Assembly (NCBI RefSeq): GCF_037126175.1
Contig: NZ_CP146986.1
Location: 2,880,501 to 2,944,500 of the forward strand
From: Pseudomonas sp. RSB 5.4
Lineage (GTDB): Bacteria; Pseudomonadota; Gammaproteobacteria; Pseudomonadales; Pseudomonadaceae
Length of the DNA stretch: 64,000 nt
Direction: 5' to 3'
Part shown: positions 34,735 through 44,069 of the stretch, piece by piece
Layout: each line of letters starts with the position of its first letter
How positions within the stretch are numbered: position 1 is the stretch's first letter
The notes under the pieces: generated by a model
Databases searched by the model: none
Seen by the model: only the letters and a program-made list of their open reading frames with translations
Told to the model about the DNA's origin: nothing
Made by a program: the position numbers and the translations under genes

Positions 34735-35667
34735 GTGCGCTTCGGCACGGCAAACAAGACACCAACCCTGGGTCACTGGCTGGCCGGTGCGTGTCTGTTT
34801 TTGACCGCGTGGCTGCACGGCATGGCGGTGCAGGCCGCCGACATTCTGTTGACCGGCGCCGAAGAAAGTCCCGGTGTGCAGGCCTTCGTCCAGGCGTTGA
34901 GCGAGCTGCGCCCCACCGACAACGTACGTTTCCAGCCACTGGCCAGCCTGCCGGCACCGGGCAAGTTGCCGGCCAATCTGCGGATGATTCTGCTCGACCC
35001 GCCCAGCCTCGACTGGCGTCTGAAAGAGTCTCAGGGGCCGGCGACGCTGGTGTTGCGCATCAGTCGTCTGCAAGCGCGGCAACGCCTGGGTAGCGCACAA
35101 CCGCCGCACTTGAGTCTGCTCTGGAGCGATCCACCGCTGGGGCGGCAATTGCAACTGATTCGGCGGATTCTGCCGCAGGTGCGGCGGGTCGGCGTGCTGT
35201 TCGACCAGCACAGCGAATTCCTGCTCAAGGAACTGCATCAGGCTGCGGCGCCGCTGAATCTGCAAATCGTCAGCCAGCGTTGGGACAACACCCAGGACAG
35301 TCGCCCGTTGCAAAGCGTGTTGAGAAACAGTGACGTGTTGCTGGGCCTCGACGATCCCGATCTGTACAACCCGAAAACCGCGAAAAACCTGCTGCTCAGC
35401 AGCTACTCCCGGCAAGTGGCGCTGATCGGGCCGAACGCGGCGTTCGTGCGTGCCGGCAGCCTCGCCAGCACTTACAGCGATCAGCCCGACTGGCTGGCGA
35501 TCCTTGACCGGTTGCTCGATCGCCCCCCGGCGACGTGGCCGCGCTCGCTCTACCCCGATCGTTTCAAAGTCTCAAGTAATGTGCAGGTCGCTCGTTCCCT
35601 CGGTATCGAGCCAATCGATGAAGCGTCTGTTGCCCGCCAGTTGGCTGAAGGAGAAAGCCACCCATGA
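34735..35667 (+). CDS. Periplasmic substrate-binding-like protein without a transporter
   Basis: A 310-aa protein starting at the GTG at 34735, one base after the receptor stop. The N-terminus carries a signal sequence (LAGACLFLTAWLHGMAVQA, cut near residue 37). The remainder resembles ABC_sub_bind/TrpX-type binding proteins in two-lobed layout (RRVGVLFDQHSEFLLKEL; VALIGPNAAFVRAGSLASTYSDQ). There is no ABC permease or ATPase gene nearby. Its TGA overlaps the kinase ATG by four bases. I infer that it presents a ligand to the kinase rather than to a transporter. Confidence 0.82.
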   Translation: MRFGTANKTPTLGHWLAGACLFLTAWLHGMAVQAADILLTGAEESPGVQAFVQALSELRPTDNVRFQPLASLPAPGKLPANLRMILLDPPSLDWRLKESQGPATLVLRISRLQARQRLGSAQPPHLSLLWSDPPLGRQLQLIRRILPQVRRVGVLFDQHSEFLLKELHQAAAPLNLQIVSQRWDNTQDSRPLQSVLRNSDVLLGLDDPDLYNPKTAKNLLLSSYSRQVALIGPNAAFVRAGSLASTYSDQPDWLAILDRLLDRPPATWPRSLYPDRFKVSSNVQVARSLGIEPIDEASVARQLAEGESHP

Positions 35668-37568
35668 ATCTGCGTCGCCGCTGGGACATCAACACCCGCA
35701 CGCAATTGATCAGCCTCGGCCCGGCCCTGCTGCTCACGCTGCTGCTGATCAGTTTCTTTACCTTCGTGCGGATTCAGGATTTGCGTCAGGAGCTCAATCA
35801 CACCGGGCAACTGATCGCCAATCAACTGGCGCCCGCCACCGAGTACGGGGTGATTTCCGGCAACAACGAAGTGCTGGAAAGCCTGCTCAAGGCAACTCTC
35901 GCAACACCGAACGTACGCTTTCTGGAAGTGCAGGACAGCGCCAACCGGATTCTGGCCTACGTTGAACAAGCCGCCGACGCGCACAACCGACCGCATCAGG
36001 TCGAGGTGTTCCAGGCCCCGGTGCGCCTGCAACGGATCGCCCTCAACAGCGATTTTTTCCACGACGCCAAAGCCAGCAACAACGTGACCAGCGAGGATTA
36101 CCTGGGCCGGGTGATCGTCGGTCTGTCCAACGATGCCTTCAGTCAGCGCCAACAGGAAATTCTGCTCAAGGCCGGGATTCTGGCGTTGTTCGCCCTGCTC
36201 TTCACCTTTGTTCTGGCGCGGCGTCTGGCCGGCAGTCTGTCGGCGCCGATCCGCGATATCGGCAACGCGGTCAAGGCGATTCAGCAAGGCGATTACAAGA
36301 CCCCGCTGCCGATCGTCGATGACACCGAGTTGGGCGCCCTGTCGCAGCACATCAACAACCTCGCCCAGGCACTGGAGCAGGCCAGCCGCGAACAGCATCA
36401 GGCGATGGCGCAACTGATCCAGACCCGTGAAGAAGCGGAAAAGGCCAACAACGCCAAATCCGATTTTCTGGCGATGATGAGCCATGAACTGCGCACACCG
36501 ATGAACGGCGTGCTGGGCATGTTGCAGTTGCTGGAAACCACCGACATGACCGAGGAGCAGATCGAGTACGCGGCGCTCGCTTCCGAGTCCACCGAACACC
36601 TGCTGAAAGTCATCAACGACATTCTCGACTTCTCGCGGATCGAACGCTCGGAGCTGGAGCTTGAGCACATTCCGTTCAACCTCGCCGACCTGATCGGTGC
36701 TTGCGCCCAGTCGTTCCAGCACAGCGCGGTGCAACGTGGCCTCGCCCTGAACCTGCAGATTCCCGAGGACATGCGCGACTTGCAGGTGCAGGGCGACCCG
36801 ACGCGGATCCGGCAGATTCTGGTCAATCTGGTGGGCAACGCCTTGAAGTTCACCGAGCGTGGCCGGGTCAGCATCGAGGCACAGTGGCAGTCGCTGGATC
36901 ACGAGTTGCTGTGGTTCACCTGTTCGGTGCGCGACAGCGGCATCGGCATTTCGTCTGAGAGTCTGGAATTGATGTTCAACGCCTTCCAGCAGGCCGACAG
37001 TTCGATTTCCCGGCGCTATGGCGGCACCGGTCTCGGTTTGCCGATCGCCCGCACCCTGGCCGAACGCATGGGCGGCACGTTGCGGGCGCAGAGCGAAGAA
37101 GGCCTGGGTTCGGTGTTCACCCTGGAAATCCCGCTGGCGCTATATAAGCAGACGCTGCCCACACTGGCGGCGCCGCGCGCGGCCAATGGTAACGGGCATG
37201 GCGAGGGGCGCAATGTGTTGCTGGTGGAGGACAATCCGGTCAACCAGACCGTCATCGAAGCGATGCTGCGCAGCCTGGGCTTTACCGTCAGCGTCGCCAC
37301 CGATGGCGCGCAAGCGGTGCGCAGTGCTGAAGGCAATGATTTCGAAGTGATTCTGATGGATTGCCGGCTGCCGATCATCGACGGCTACGAGGCGACCCGG
37401 CAGATCCGCCAACTGCCCGGACGCCGCGAGGTGCCGATCATCGCGCTGACCGCCAATGCGTTGCAGGGCGACCGCGAAACCTGCCTTTCGGCGGGCATGA
37501 ACGATTACCTGGCGAAGCCGTTCAAACGCAATGACCTACAACAGATTCTGCAGCGCTGGGTGCAGTAG
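35664..37568 (+). CDS. Hybrid sensor histidine kinase, GacS-like sensor, no Hpt domain
   Basis: A 634-aa protein. TM1 is at about 13-34, the periplasmic domain at about 35-165, TM2 at about 170-186 and HAMP at about 187-240. HisKA has His274 in MMSHELRTPMNGVLGM, followed by HATPase (NLVGNALKFTERG, RDSGIGI, GTGLGLPIA) and a receiver with Asp566 in ILMDCRLPIIDG. Unlike GacS it ends there, so its phosphate must go to a free Hpt protein. The sensor resembles that of GacS in this window (QLIANQLAPATEYGVISGN versus EMIAEQLAPLVAPAMGHGN). Its place beside fabA matches PA1611 of P. aeruginosa, a kinase reported to interact with RetS. Confidence 0.88.
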   Translation: MNLRRRWDINTRTQLISLGPALLLTLLLISFFTFVRIQDLRQELNHTGQLIANQLAPATEYGVISGNNEVLESLLKATLATPNVRFLEVQDSANRILAYVEQAADAHNRPHQVEVFQAPVRLQRIALNSDFFHDAKASNNVTSEDYLGRVIVGLSNDAFSQRQQEILLKAGILALFALLFTFVLARRLAGSLSAPIRDIGNAVKAIQQGDYKTPLPIVDDTELGALSQHINNLAQALEQASREQHQAMAQLIQTREEAEKANNAKSDFLAMMSHELRTPMNGVLGMLQLLETTDMTEEQIEYAALASESTEHLLKVINDILDFSRIERSELELEHIPFNLADLIGACAQSFQHSAVQRGLALNLQIPEDMRDLQVQGDPTRIRQILVNLVGNALKFTERGRVSIEAQWQSLDHELLWFTCSVRDSGIGISSESLELMFNAFQQADSSISRRYGGTGLGLPIARTLAERMGGTLRAQSEEGLGSVFTLEIPLALYKQTLPTLAAPRAANGNGHGEGRNVLLVEDNPVNQTVIEAMLRSLGFTVSVATDGAQAVRSAEGNDFEVILMDCRLPIIDGYEATRQIRQLPGRREVPIIALTANALQGDRETCLSAGMNDYLAKPFKRNDLQQILQRWVQ

Positions 37569-37637
37569 TGACGGTTTTTCGACCATCTGCGACTGGCGTG
37601 AAAAGCGAAAGTGCGGCAGTCTTAGGCACCCGAACGA

Positions 37638-37681
37638 GCCTCAAAAGAGGCTTGAATAAAAATTTCAGTGCACAAGTGTAC
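37638..37681 (+). promoter_or_regulatory. Small hairpin and partial palindrome upstream of fabA
   Basis: GCCTC-AAAA-GAGGC (37638-37651) is a short stem after the kinase gene, followed by A/T-rich bases (a weak terminator at best). GTGCAC-AA-GTGTAC (37668-37681) is an imperfect palindrome about 135 bp before the fabA ATG. In P. aeruginosa fabAB is controlled by the TetR-type repressor DesT; whether this site is its counterpart is only a suggestion. Confidence 0.35.
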
Positions 37682-37815
37682 ATTCATGTCCTTGGTGCTG
37701 TGACTTTCACCACAACGCAATAGTCTATGAGTAGGCTGCCGGTACGAGGCATGAACGCGTCGATCGGCCGGGAAGATTTGCCCCACCTGCCGCATGGGAT
37801 TATTGAGGAGCTCGC

Positions 37816-38331
37816 ATGACCAAACAAAACGCCTTTACTCGGGAAGACCTGCTGCGCTGCAGTCGCGGTGAGCTGTTCGGCCCAGGTAACGCGCAACTGC
37901 CCGCCCCGAACATGCTGATGGTGGATCGCATCACCCTGATCAGCGAAGAAGGCGGCAAGTACGGCAAAGGTGAATTGGTCGCCGAGCTGGATATCAACCC
38001 TGACCTGTGGTTCTTCGCGTGCCACTTCGAGGGCGATCCGGTGATGCCGGGCTGCCTGGGTCTGGACGCCATGTGGCAACTGGTCGGCTTCTTCCTCGGC
38101 TGGCAAGGCCTGCCGGGCCGTGGTCGTGCGCTGGGTTCGGGCGAAGTGAAATTCTTCGGCCAGGTCCTGCCGACCGCCAAGAAAGTCACCTACAACATCC
38201 ATATCAAACGCGTCCTCAAGGGCAAGCTGAACCTGGCCATCGCCGATGGTTCGGTGACTGTCGACGGTCGCGAAATCTACACCGCCGAAGGCCTTCGCGT
38301 CGGCGTTTTCACCTCCACTGACAACTTCTAA
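37816..38331 (+). CDS. fabA: 3-hydroxydecanoyl-ACP dehydratase/isomerase
   Basis: A 171-aa hotdog enzyme, the same length as the E. coli protein. The catalytic His70 ([14 protein letters not shown]) and Asp84 (LGLDAMWQL) fall at the classical positions. FabA dehydrates 3-hydroxydecanoyl-ACP and isomerises trans-2 to cis-3-decenoyl-ACP, the branch point for anaerobic unsaturated fatty-acid synthesis. It is followed after 11 bp by fabB, the standard operon. Confidence 0.97.
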   Translation: MTKQNAFTREDLLRCSRGELFGPGNAQLPAPNMLMVDRITLISEEGGKYGKGELVAELDINPDLWFFACHFEGDPVMPGCLGLDAMWQLVGFFLGWQGLPGRGRALGSGEVKFFGQVLPTAKKVTYNIHIKRVLKGKLNLAIADGSVTVDGREIYTAEGLRVGVFTSTDNF

Positions 38332-38342
38332 GGGTTATTCGC

Positions 38343-39563
38343 ATGCGCCGCGTCGTTATCACTGGTCTGGGCATTGTTTCGTGCCTGGGCAATGACAAAG
38401 AGACCGTCTCCGCTAACCTGCGTGCAAGCCGCCCTGGCATCCGGTTCAACCCGGAATATGCTGAAATGGGTCTGCGTAGCCAGGTTTCCGGCTCCATCGA
38501 CCTCAACCTTGAAGAACTGATCGATCGCAAGATCTATCGTTTCGTCGGCCACGCAGCGGCTTACGCCTACCTGGCCATGAAAGACGCCATTGCTGACTCC
38601 GGCCTGACCGAAGAGCAAGTGTCCAACCCGCGTACCGGCCTGATCGCCGGCTCCGGCGGCGCGTCGACCCTGAACCAGATGGAAGCGCTGGACATCCTGC
38701 GCGAGAAAGGCGTGAAGCGCGTCGGCCCATACCGTGTAACGCGGACCATGAGCAGCACCGTTTCCGCGTGCCTGGCCACACCGTTCAAGATCAAGGGCCT
38801 GAACTACTCCATCGCCTCTGCCTGCGCCACCAGTGCTCACTGCATCGGTACCGCCATGGAACAGATCCAGATGGGCAAGCAGGACATCGTCTTCGCCGGT
38901 GGCGGTGAAGAAGAGCACTGGAGCCAGTCGTTCCTGTTCGACGCGATGGGCGCCCTGTCCAGCAAGCGCAACGACACCCCGGAACAAGCTTCCCGCGCCT
39001 ACGACGCCGACCGTGACGGTTTCGTCATCGCTGGCGGTGGCGGCATGGTTGTGGTTGAAGAGCTGGAACACGCGCTGGCCCGTGGCGCCAAGATCTACGC
39101 CGAAATCGTTGGCTACGGCGCAACGTCCGACGGCTACGACATGGTTGCCCCAAGTGGTGAAGGCGCGATCCGCTGCATGCAGATGGCAATGTCCACCGTC
39201 GACACCCCGATCGACTACCTGAACACCCACGGCACCTCGACTCCGGTCGGCGACGTCGCGGAAATGAAAGGTGTGCGTGAAGTGTTCGGCGACAAGGCGC
39301 CAGCGATCAGCTCGACCAAGAGCCTGTCCGGTCACTCCCTGGGCGCCGCCGGCGTTCACGAAGCGATCTACTGCATGCTGATGATGGAAGGCAACTTCAT
39401 CGCCGGTTCCGCCAACATCGACGAGCTGGACCCTGAAGTGGCCGATCTGCCGGTGCTGACCAAGACCCGCGAGAACGCCACCATCAACACCGTGATGAGC
39501 AACAGCTTCGGCTTCGGCGGCACCAACGCCACGCTGGTGCTGAAGCGCTGGGAAGGCAAGTAA
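38343..39563 (+). CDS. fabB: Beta-ketoacyl-ACP synthase I
   Basis: A 406-aa thiolase-fold condensing enzyme. The active-site Cys161 is in [14 protein letters not shown], with His296 ([11 protein letters not shown]) and His331 ([10 protein letters not shown]) completing the Cys-His-His triad of KAS I/II. It elongates acyl chains with malonyl-ACP and is needed for the cis-3-decenoyl-ACP made by FabA. Normal length, operon with fabA, strong terminator after. Confidence 0.97.
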   Translation: MRRVVITGLGIVSCLGNDKETVSANLRASRPGIRFNPEYAEMGLRSQVSGSIDLNLEELIDRKIYRFVGHAAAYAYLAMKDAIADSGLTEEQVSNPRTGLIAGSGGASTLNQMEALDILREKGVKRVGPYRVTRTMSSTVSACLATPFKIKGLNYSIASACATSAHCIGTAMEQIQMGKQDIVFAGGGEEEHWSQSFLFDAMGALSSKRNDTPEQASRAYDADRDGFVIAGGGGMVVVEELEHALARGAKIYAEIVGYGATSDGYDMVAPSGEGAIRCMQMAMSTVDTPIDYLNTHGTSTPVGDVAEMKGVREVFGDKAPAISSTKSLSGHSLGAAGVHEAIYCMLMMEGNFIAGSANIDELDPEVADLPVLTKTRENATINTVMSNSFGFGGTNATLVLKRWEGK

Positions 39564-39587
39564 TTCCCCGCTGCTGAGCTCCACATG

Positions 39588-39620
39588 AAAACGCCCCGAC
39601 TGGTTCGGGGCGTTTTTTTT
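39588..39620 (+). terminator. Terminator of fabAB
   Basis: AAAACGCCCCGA-CTGGT-TCGGGGCGTTTTTTTT begins 25 bp after fabB. Confidence 0.93.
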
Positions 39621-39655
39621 GGCCGGTTTGAAACCAGCAGCCACAGCGCAAAACC

Positions 39656-39746
39656 CTGTGGGAGCGGGCTTGCTCGCGAAAGCGTCGTGTCAGTCGACAT
39701 CAGTCTGTCTGACATACCGCCTTCGCGAGCAAGCCCGCTCCCACAG
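39656..39746. repeat. REPIN (inverted REP pair)
   Basis: Inverted GTGGGAGCGGGCTTGCTCGC-type pair. It fills part of the 392-bp gap between fabB and the small gene at 39956. Confidence 0.9.
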
Positions 39747-39874
39747 AGGATGTCAGTGCGCCTGAAAATGAAACTTCTGTCATGCAACTTCCCGCCCTGC
39801 GACCGAATGTCGCGGATTACGCGGGCTGCAGCACTGTTGCAAAAACCGCAACAACACCTTGCACAAATCAAGCG

Positions 39875-39904
39875 TTTACTTAGCAAGCTAACAAATCATA
39901 TAAA
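39875..39904 (+). promoter_or_regulatory. Promoter of the 62-aa protein gene
   Basis: TTTACT and TATAAA are separated by 18 bases, in an A/T-rich stretch about 50 bases before the ATG at 39956. This is clearly lower in GC than the surroundings. Confidence 0.6.
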
Positions 39905-39955
39905 AGAGCCCTGCACACGCCTTGCTGCAGATAACTTGAGATTTGGAGCTAGCAG

Positions 39956-40144
39956 ATGACTGTAAAAGTAACTGAACGCGACGATTCACACATGTCCCAT
40001 GAAGGCGTAGCCGCCGGTGTACGGATCTGGGATGTGCATCAACAAGACTTGCTGGTCGGCATGTTCCACAACGAGATTGACGCCCACAACTACAAGGCCG
40101 AACTCGAACTGCAAGAACAGCAACGGGATCTGAAATCCGCTTAG
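39956..40144 (+). CDS. Small conserved-looking hypothetical protein (62 aa)
   Basis: It has its own promoter and a TTGGAGC ribosome site 8-12 bases before the ATG, so I accept it as a gene. The protein (MTVKVTERDDSHMSHEGVAAGVRIWDV...) is acidic, with a compact N-terminal half and a helical C-terminus rich in Glu and Gln (YKAELELQEQQRDLKSA). There is no signal peptide, membrane segment or metal motif. Function unknown; a monocistronic small cytosolic protein, perhaps made under a particular condition. Confidence 0.75.
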   Translation: MTVKVTERDDSHMSHEGVAAGVRIWDVHQQDLLVGMFHNEIDAHNYKAELELQEQQRDLKSA

Positions 40145-40157
40145 GCGAATATTGAAC

Positions 40158-40265
40158 CTGTGGCGAGGGAGCTTGCTCCCGCTGGGGCGCGAAGCGGCCC
40201 TGTTCTTCAACTCAAGAGCAGGGGCCTGCTACGCAGTCCAGCGGGAGCAAGCTCCCTCGCCACAG
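40158..40265. repeat. Second-family inverted repeat (TGTGGCGAGGGAGCTTGCTCCC type)
   Basis: CTGTGGCGAGGGAGCTTGCT at the left and AGCAAGCTCCCTCGCCACAG at the right, with a partly paired middle (GGGGCGCGAAGCGGCCC...). It lies between the convergent 62-aa gene and the DUF2058 gene. The same element recurs at 58326 and 61351. Confidence 0.85.
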
Positions 40266-40290
40266 TTTGTTTTGTTACAGCTTTATCGAT

Positions 40291-40833
40291 TTACCACATC
40301 AGATCATCAGGGATCTGGTAGGCCGCGTACGGATCATCCTCGGCTGCGACCTCTTCGGTCTGCACGTTGAGCTGCACAATGCGCTGCGGATCACGTTCCT
40401 GGATCTTCAGGGCCGCTTCACGGGGGATCACTTCGTAGCCACCGGCATGGTGCACGATCGCCAGCGAACCGTTGCTGAGCTTGTTGCGCATCAGCGTGTT
40501 GACGCAGATGCGCTTGACCTTCTTGTCGTCAACGAAGTTGTAGTAGTCCTCGGTGTTGAGCTTCGGCAGACGCGTCACTTCGATCAACTGCTTGACCTGC
40601 GCGGCACGGGCCTTGGCCTCGGCCTTCTCCTGCTGCTGACGGTTCAGCTCCTGGTCGCGCTTGACCTTCTCGGCCATGGCTTCCTGAGCGGCGCGCTGCT
40701 GCGAATCATCCAGCTCGGCCTGCCCCTTGTGGGCCAGGCGCTGTTGCTTCTGCTTGTCTTTGCTGACCTGCTTGGCCTGCTTTTGGTTGACCAGGCCTGC
40801 TTTGAGCAACTGGTCGCGAAGGGAAAGGCTCAT
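40291..40833 (-). CDS. DUF2058 protein (YaiL-like)
   Basis: A 180-aa basic cytosolic protein. The first half is a long charged helix with the hallmark SLRDQLLKAGLVNQKQAKQ start and many Lys/Gln/Ala. The second half holds the conserved YYNFVDDKKVKRICV and LAIVHHAGGYEVIP segments. This is the DUF2058/YaiL family, sometimes called nucleoprotein/polynucleotide-associated, without a proven function. It lies 26 bp after mazG on the same strand and is probably co-transcribed. Confidence 0.9.
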   Translation of the reverse strand: MSLSLRDQLLKAGLVNQKQAKQVSKDKQKQQRLAHKGQAELDDSQQRAAQEAMAEKVKRDQELNRQQQEKAEAKARAAQVKQLIEVTRLPKLNTEDYYNFVDDKKVKRICVNTLMRNKLSNGSLAIVHHAGGYEVIPREAALKIQERDPQRIVQLNVQTEEVAAEDDPYAAYQIPDDLMW

Positions 40834-40859
40834 TAATGCTTACTCACTTGGGCAACGGC

Positions 40860-41693
40860 TCAGCCGCAGCTGGGCACATTCTTTTCCTGGCGTTTGGCTT
40901 CACCCCACAGGGCGTCCAACTCTTCGAGGGTGCAATCTTCCATGGGACGACGGGTGTCGCGCAATGCCTGTTCGATAAATCGGAAACGTCGTTCGAACTT
41001 GGCGTTGGCACCGCGCAGCGCGGTTTCCGGATCGACCTTGAGATGCCGGGCCAGATTGACCACGGAAAACAGCAGGTCGCCGATCTCGTCAGCCACCGCT
41101 TTGGGATCGTTTTCGGACATGGCTTCGAGCACTTCGTCGAGCTCTTCGCGCACCTTGTCCAGCACCGGCAGTGCATCCGGCCAGTCGAAGCCGACCTGCC
41201 CGGCACGCTTTTGCAACTTGGCCGAACGCGACAGTGCCGGCAACGCGGCAGGCACGTCATCGAGCAGTGACAGCTGCTCGGGCACGGCGGATTTCTCCGC
41301 GCGTTCTTCGGCCTTGATCTCCTCCCAGCGCTGCTTGACCTGTTCTTCATTCAGCCGTGGCACATCCAGCGGCGCGTACAGATCGCCGGTGGGAAACACG
41401 TGCGGATGACGGCGGATCAGCTTGCGAGTGATGCTGTCGATCACTCCGGCAAATTCGAAGCGCCCTTCTTCCTTGGCCAACTGGCTGTAATAGACCACCT
41501 GGAACAGAAGATCACCCAGCTCGCCCTGCAAGTGATCGAAGTCGCCGCGTTCAATGGCGTCAGCCACTTCATAGGCTTCTTCGAGGGTATGCGGGACGAT
41601 GGTCGCGTAGGTTTGCTTGATGTCCCACGGGCAACCGTACTGCGGGTCGCGCAGGCGATTCATCAGGTGGAGCAGGTCTTCAAGTGAATACAT
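40860..41693 (-). CDS. mazG: Nucleoside triphosphate pyrophosphohydrolase MazG
   Basis: A 277-aa two-domain MazG. The N-terminal domain has LEEAYEVADAI and LQGELGDLLFQVVYYSQLAKEE (the EExxE and ExxD metal ligands), and the C-terminal domain repeats the pattern (REELDEVLEAM; DEIGDLLFSVVNLARHLKVDPE). It hydrolyses NTPs and dNTPs to the monophosphate and pyrophosphate, and in E. coli it affects ppGpp levels. Standing directly after relA on the same strand fits that link. A REPIN separates the two genes. Confidence 0.95.
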   Translation of the reverse strand: MYSLEDLLHLMNRLRDPQYGCPWDIKQTYATIVPHTLEEAYEVADAIERGDFDHLQGELGDLLFQVVYYSQLAKEEGRFEFAGVIDSITRKLIRRHPHVFPTGDLYAPLDVPRLNEEQVKQRWEEIKAEERAEKSAVPEQLSLLDDVPAALPALSRSAKLQKRAGQVGFDWPDALPVLDKVREELDEVLEAMSENDPKAVADEIGDLLFSVVNLARHLKVDPETALRGANAKFERRFRFIEQALRDTRRPMEDCTLEELDALWGEAKRQEKNVPSCG

Positions 41694-41718
41694 CTGTCAT
41701 GCCTCTACACAAAACCAA

Positions 41719-41809
41719 TGTGGGAGCGGGCTTGCTCGCGAATGCGGTGTGTCATTCAGCGTAAATATCGACTGACACGCCCTCTTCGCGAGCAAGCCCG
41801 CTCCCACAT
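41719..41809. repeat. REPIN between relA and mazG
   Basis: Inverted GTGGGAGCGGGCTTGCTCGC-type pair in the 132-bp gap inside the relA-mazG series. As a stable stem-loop in the transcript it could lower read-through or protect the relA message. Confidence 0.9.
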
Positions 41810-41825
41810 TCGAACGAAGCCATCT

Positions 41826-44069
41826 TCACGGAGTACGGTTACGCCGCGTCTCGATGATGTTCGGCAACTGCGAAATCCGCCCCAGCAAGCGCCCCAGCGC
41901 ATCCAGCCCGGGAATCTCGATGGTCAGCGACATCAGCGCGGTGTTGTCTTCCTTGTTCGAGCGGGTGTTGACCGCCAGCACGTTGATCCGCTCGTTGAGC
42001 AGCACCTGCGAGACGTCCCGCAGCAGACCGGAACGGTCGTAGGCGCGGATGACGATGTCCACCGGATAGGTGAGCACCGGCACCGGGCCCCAACTGACCT
42101 GGATGATCCGCTCCGGCTCGCGCCCGGCCAGTTGCAGCACCGAGGCACAGTCCTGGCGGTGAATGCTCACGCCGCGGCCCTGGGTGATGTAGCCGACGAT
42201 CGCGTCGCCCGGCAGCGGCTGGCAGCAGCCAGCCATTTGCGTCATCAGGTTGCCGACGCCCTGGATCTGGATATCGCCGCGCTTGCCCGGCTTGTAGCCG
42301 GTGGCCTTGCGCGGGATTAGCTCCAGCTGTTCGTTGCCGCGTTCCGGCTCGACCAGTTGCTGCGCCAGGTTGACCAGTTGCGCCAGACGCAGGTCGCCGG
42401 CACCGAGGGCGGCGAACATGTCTTCGGCGGTTTTCATGTTGGCCTTTTCGGCCAGCTTGTCGAAATCCACCGCCGGCAGACCGAGGCGATTGAGTTCGCG
42501 CTCGATCAGGGTTTTACCGGCCGCAACGTTCTGGTCACGCGCCTGCAACTTGAACCAGTGAACGATCTTCGCCCGCGCCCGCGAGGTGGTGACGTAGCCC
42601 AGGTTCGGGTTCAGCCAGTCGCGGCTCGGCGTACCGTGCTTGCTGGTGATGATCTCGACCTGCTCACCGGTCTGCAGGCTGTAGTTGAGCGGCACGATAC
42701 GGCCGTTGATCTTCGCGCCACGGCAGTTGTGACCGATTTCGGTGTGCACGCGGTAGGCGAAGTCCAGCGGCGTCGCGCCTTTCGGCAAATCGATGGCGTG
42801 GCCGTCGGGGGTGAAGATGTACACCCGATCCGGTTCGATATCGACCCGCAGCTGTTCGGCCAGGCCACCGATATCGCCCAGCTCTTCGTGCCACTCGAGC
42901 ACCTGCCGCAGCCAGGAGATTTTCTCTTCGTAGTGGTTGGAACCGGACTTGACGTCAGTGCCCTTGTAGCGCCAGTGTGCGCAGACGCCGAGCTCGGCCT
43001 CTTCGTGCATCGAGTGCGTACGGATCTGCACTTCGAGAACCTTGCCTTCCGGACCGATTACCGCCGTGTGCAGCGAGCGGTAGCCGTTCTCTTTCGGGTT
43101 GGCGATGTAGTCGTCGAACTCTTTCGGGATATGCCGCCACAGGGTGTGGACGATGCCGAGCGCGGTGTAGCAGTCGCGCATTTCCGGCACCAGCACGCGC
43201 ACGGCGCGCACGTCGTAGATCTGGCTGAATTCCAGACCCTTGCGCTGCATTTTGCGCCAGATCGAATAGATGTGTTTGGCCCGGCCGCTGATGTCGGCGT
43301 CGACGCCGGTGGCCTGCAATTCGTCCTTGAGCTGGGTCATCACATCGCTGATGAACCGCTCACGGTCCAGCCGCCGCTCGTGGAGCAGCTTGGCGATCTG
43401 TTTGTATTGATCGGGTTCCAGGTAACGGAAGGACAGGTCCTCCAGCTCCCACTTGATATGACCGATGCCGAGCCGATGCGCGAGCGGCGCATAGATGTCG
43501 AAAACTTCCCGGGCGACGCGGTTACGCTTTTCGTCGTCGGCGGTTTTCACCGCACGAATGGCGCAGGTACGTTCGGCCAGTTTGATCAGCGCGACGCGAA
43601 CGTCGTCGACCATTGCCACCAGCATCTTGCGCAGGTTTTCCACCTGGCCCTGAGTGCCCATCACCATCGACTGGCGCGGGCTGAGGCTGGCACTGATTGC
43701 CGCCATGCGCTGCACACCGTCGATCAGTTTGGCCACCACGGGACCGAAGCGCTGGCTGACCGCCGCGAGTTCGATCTGGCCTTCGCGGACGCCGCGATAC
43801 AGCACCGCCGCGACCAGCGAGTCCTGGTCGAGCTTGAGGTCGGCGAGGATCTCGGCGATCTCAAGTCCCGTACTGAAACTGCCGCTGCCCTCGGCCCACA
43901 GATTCTTCGCGGCGTTGGACTGCTGTTCGGCCTCGCGAGCGAACTCGCAGGCTTCCTTCAAGGCTTCGCGATCCAGCGCCATGTCGACACTGACCGCGTG
44001 ATCGAGCCAAGCCTCGAGATTGATACTGCCGTCAGTGTTGATCGGCTGGTGTGCTCTCACCTGTACCAT
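41826..44069 (-). CDS. relA: (p)ppGpp synthetase RelA
   Basis: A 747-aa long RelA/SpoT-family enzyme. The N-terminal HD-type domain is degenerate: AAVLYRGVREG replaces the HD-x-x-ED of SpoT, so hydrolase activity should be absent. The synthetase domain (about 240-360) has the conserved GYRSLHTAVIGPEGKVLEVQIRT. TGS (VYIFTPDGHAIDLPKGATPLDFAY), helical, zinc-finger-like (CCQPLPGD) and ACT domains follow. RelA makes ppGpp on ribosomes stalled by uncharged tRNA. It is 102 bp downstream of rlmD, in a series from cysM to DUF2058. Confidence 0.96.
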   Translation of the reverse strand: MVQVRAHQPINTDGSINLEAWLDHAVSVDMALDREALKEACEFAREAEQQSNAAKNLWAEGSGSFSTGLEIAEILADLKLDQDSLVAAVLYRGVREGQIELAAVSQRFGPVVAKLIDGVQRMAAISASLSPRQSMVMGTQGQVENLRKMLVAMVDDVRVALIKLAERTCAIRAVKTADDEKRNRVAREVFDIYAPLAHRLGIGHIKWELEDLSFRYLEPDQYKQIAKLLHERRLDRERFISDVMTQLKDELQATGVDADISGRAKHIYSIWRKMQRKGLEFSQIYDVRAVRVLVPEMRDCYTALGIVHTLWRHIPKEFDDYIANPKENGYRSLHTAVIGPEGKVLEVQIRTHSMHEEAELGVCAHWRYKGTDVKSGSNHYEEKISWLRQVLEWHEELGDIGGLAEQLRVDIEPDRVYIFTPDGHAIDLPKGATPLDFAYRVHTEIGHNCRGAKINGRIVPLNYSLQTGEQVEIITSKHGTPSRDWLNPNLGYVTTSRARAKIVHWFKLQARDQNVAAGKTLIERELNRLGLPAVDFDKLAEKANMKTAEDMFAALGAGDLRLAQLVNLAQQLVEPERGNEQLELIPRKATGYKPGKRGDIQIQGVGNLMTQMAGCCQPLPGDAIVGYITQGRGVSIHRQDCASVLQLAGREPERIIQVSWGPVPVLTYPVDIVIRAYDRSGLLRDVSQVLLNERINVLAVNTRSNKEDNTALMSLTIEIPGLDALGRLLGRISQLPNIIETRRNRTP

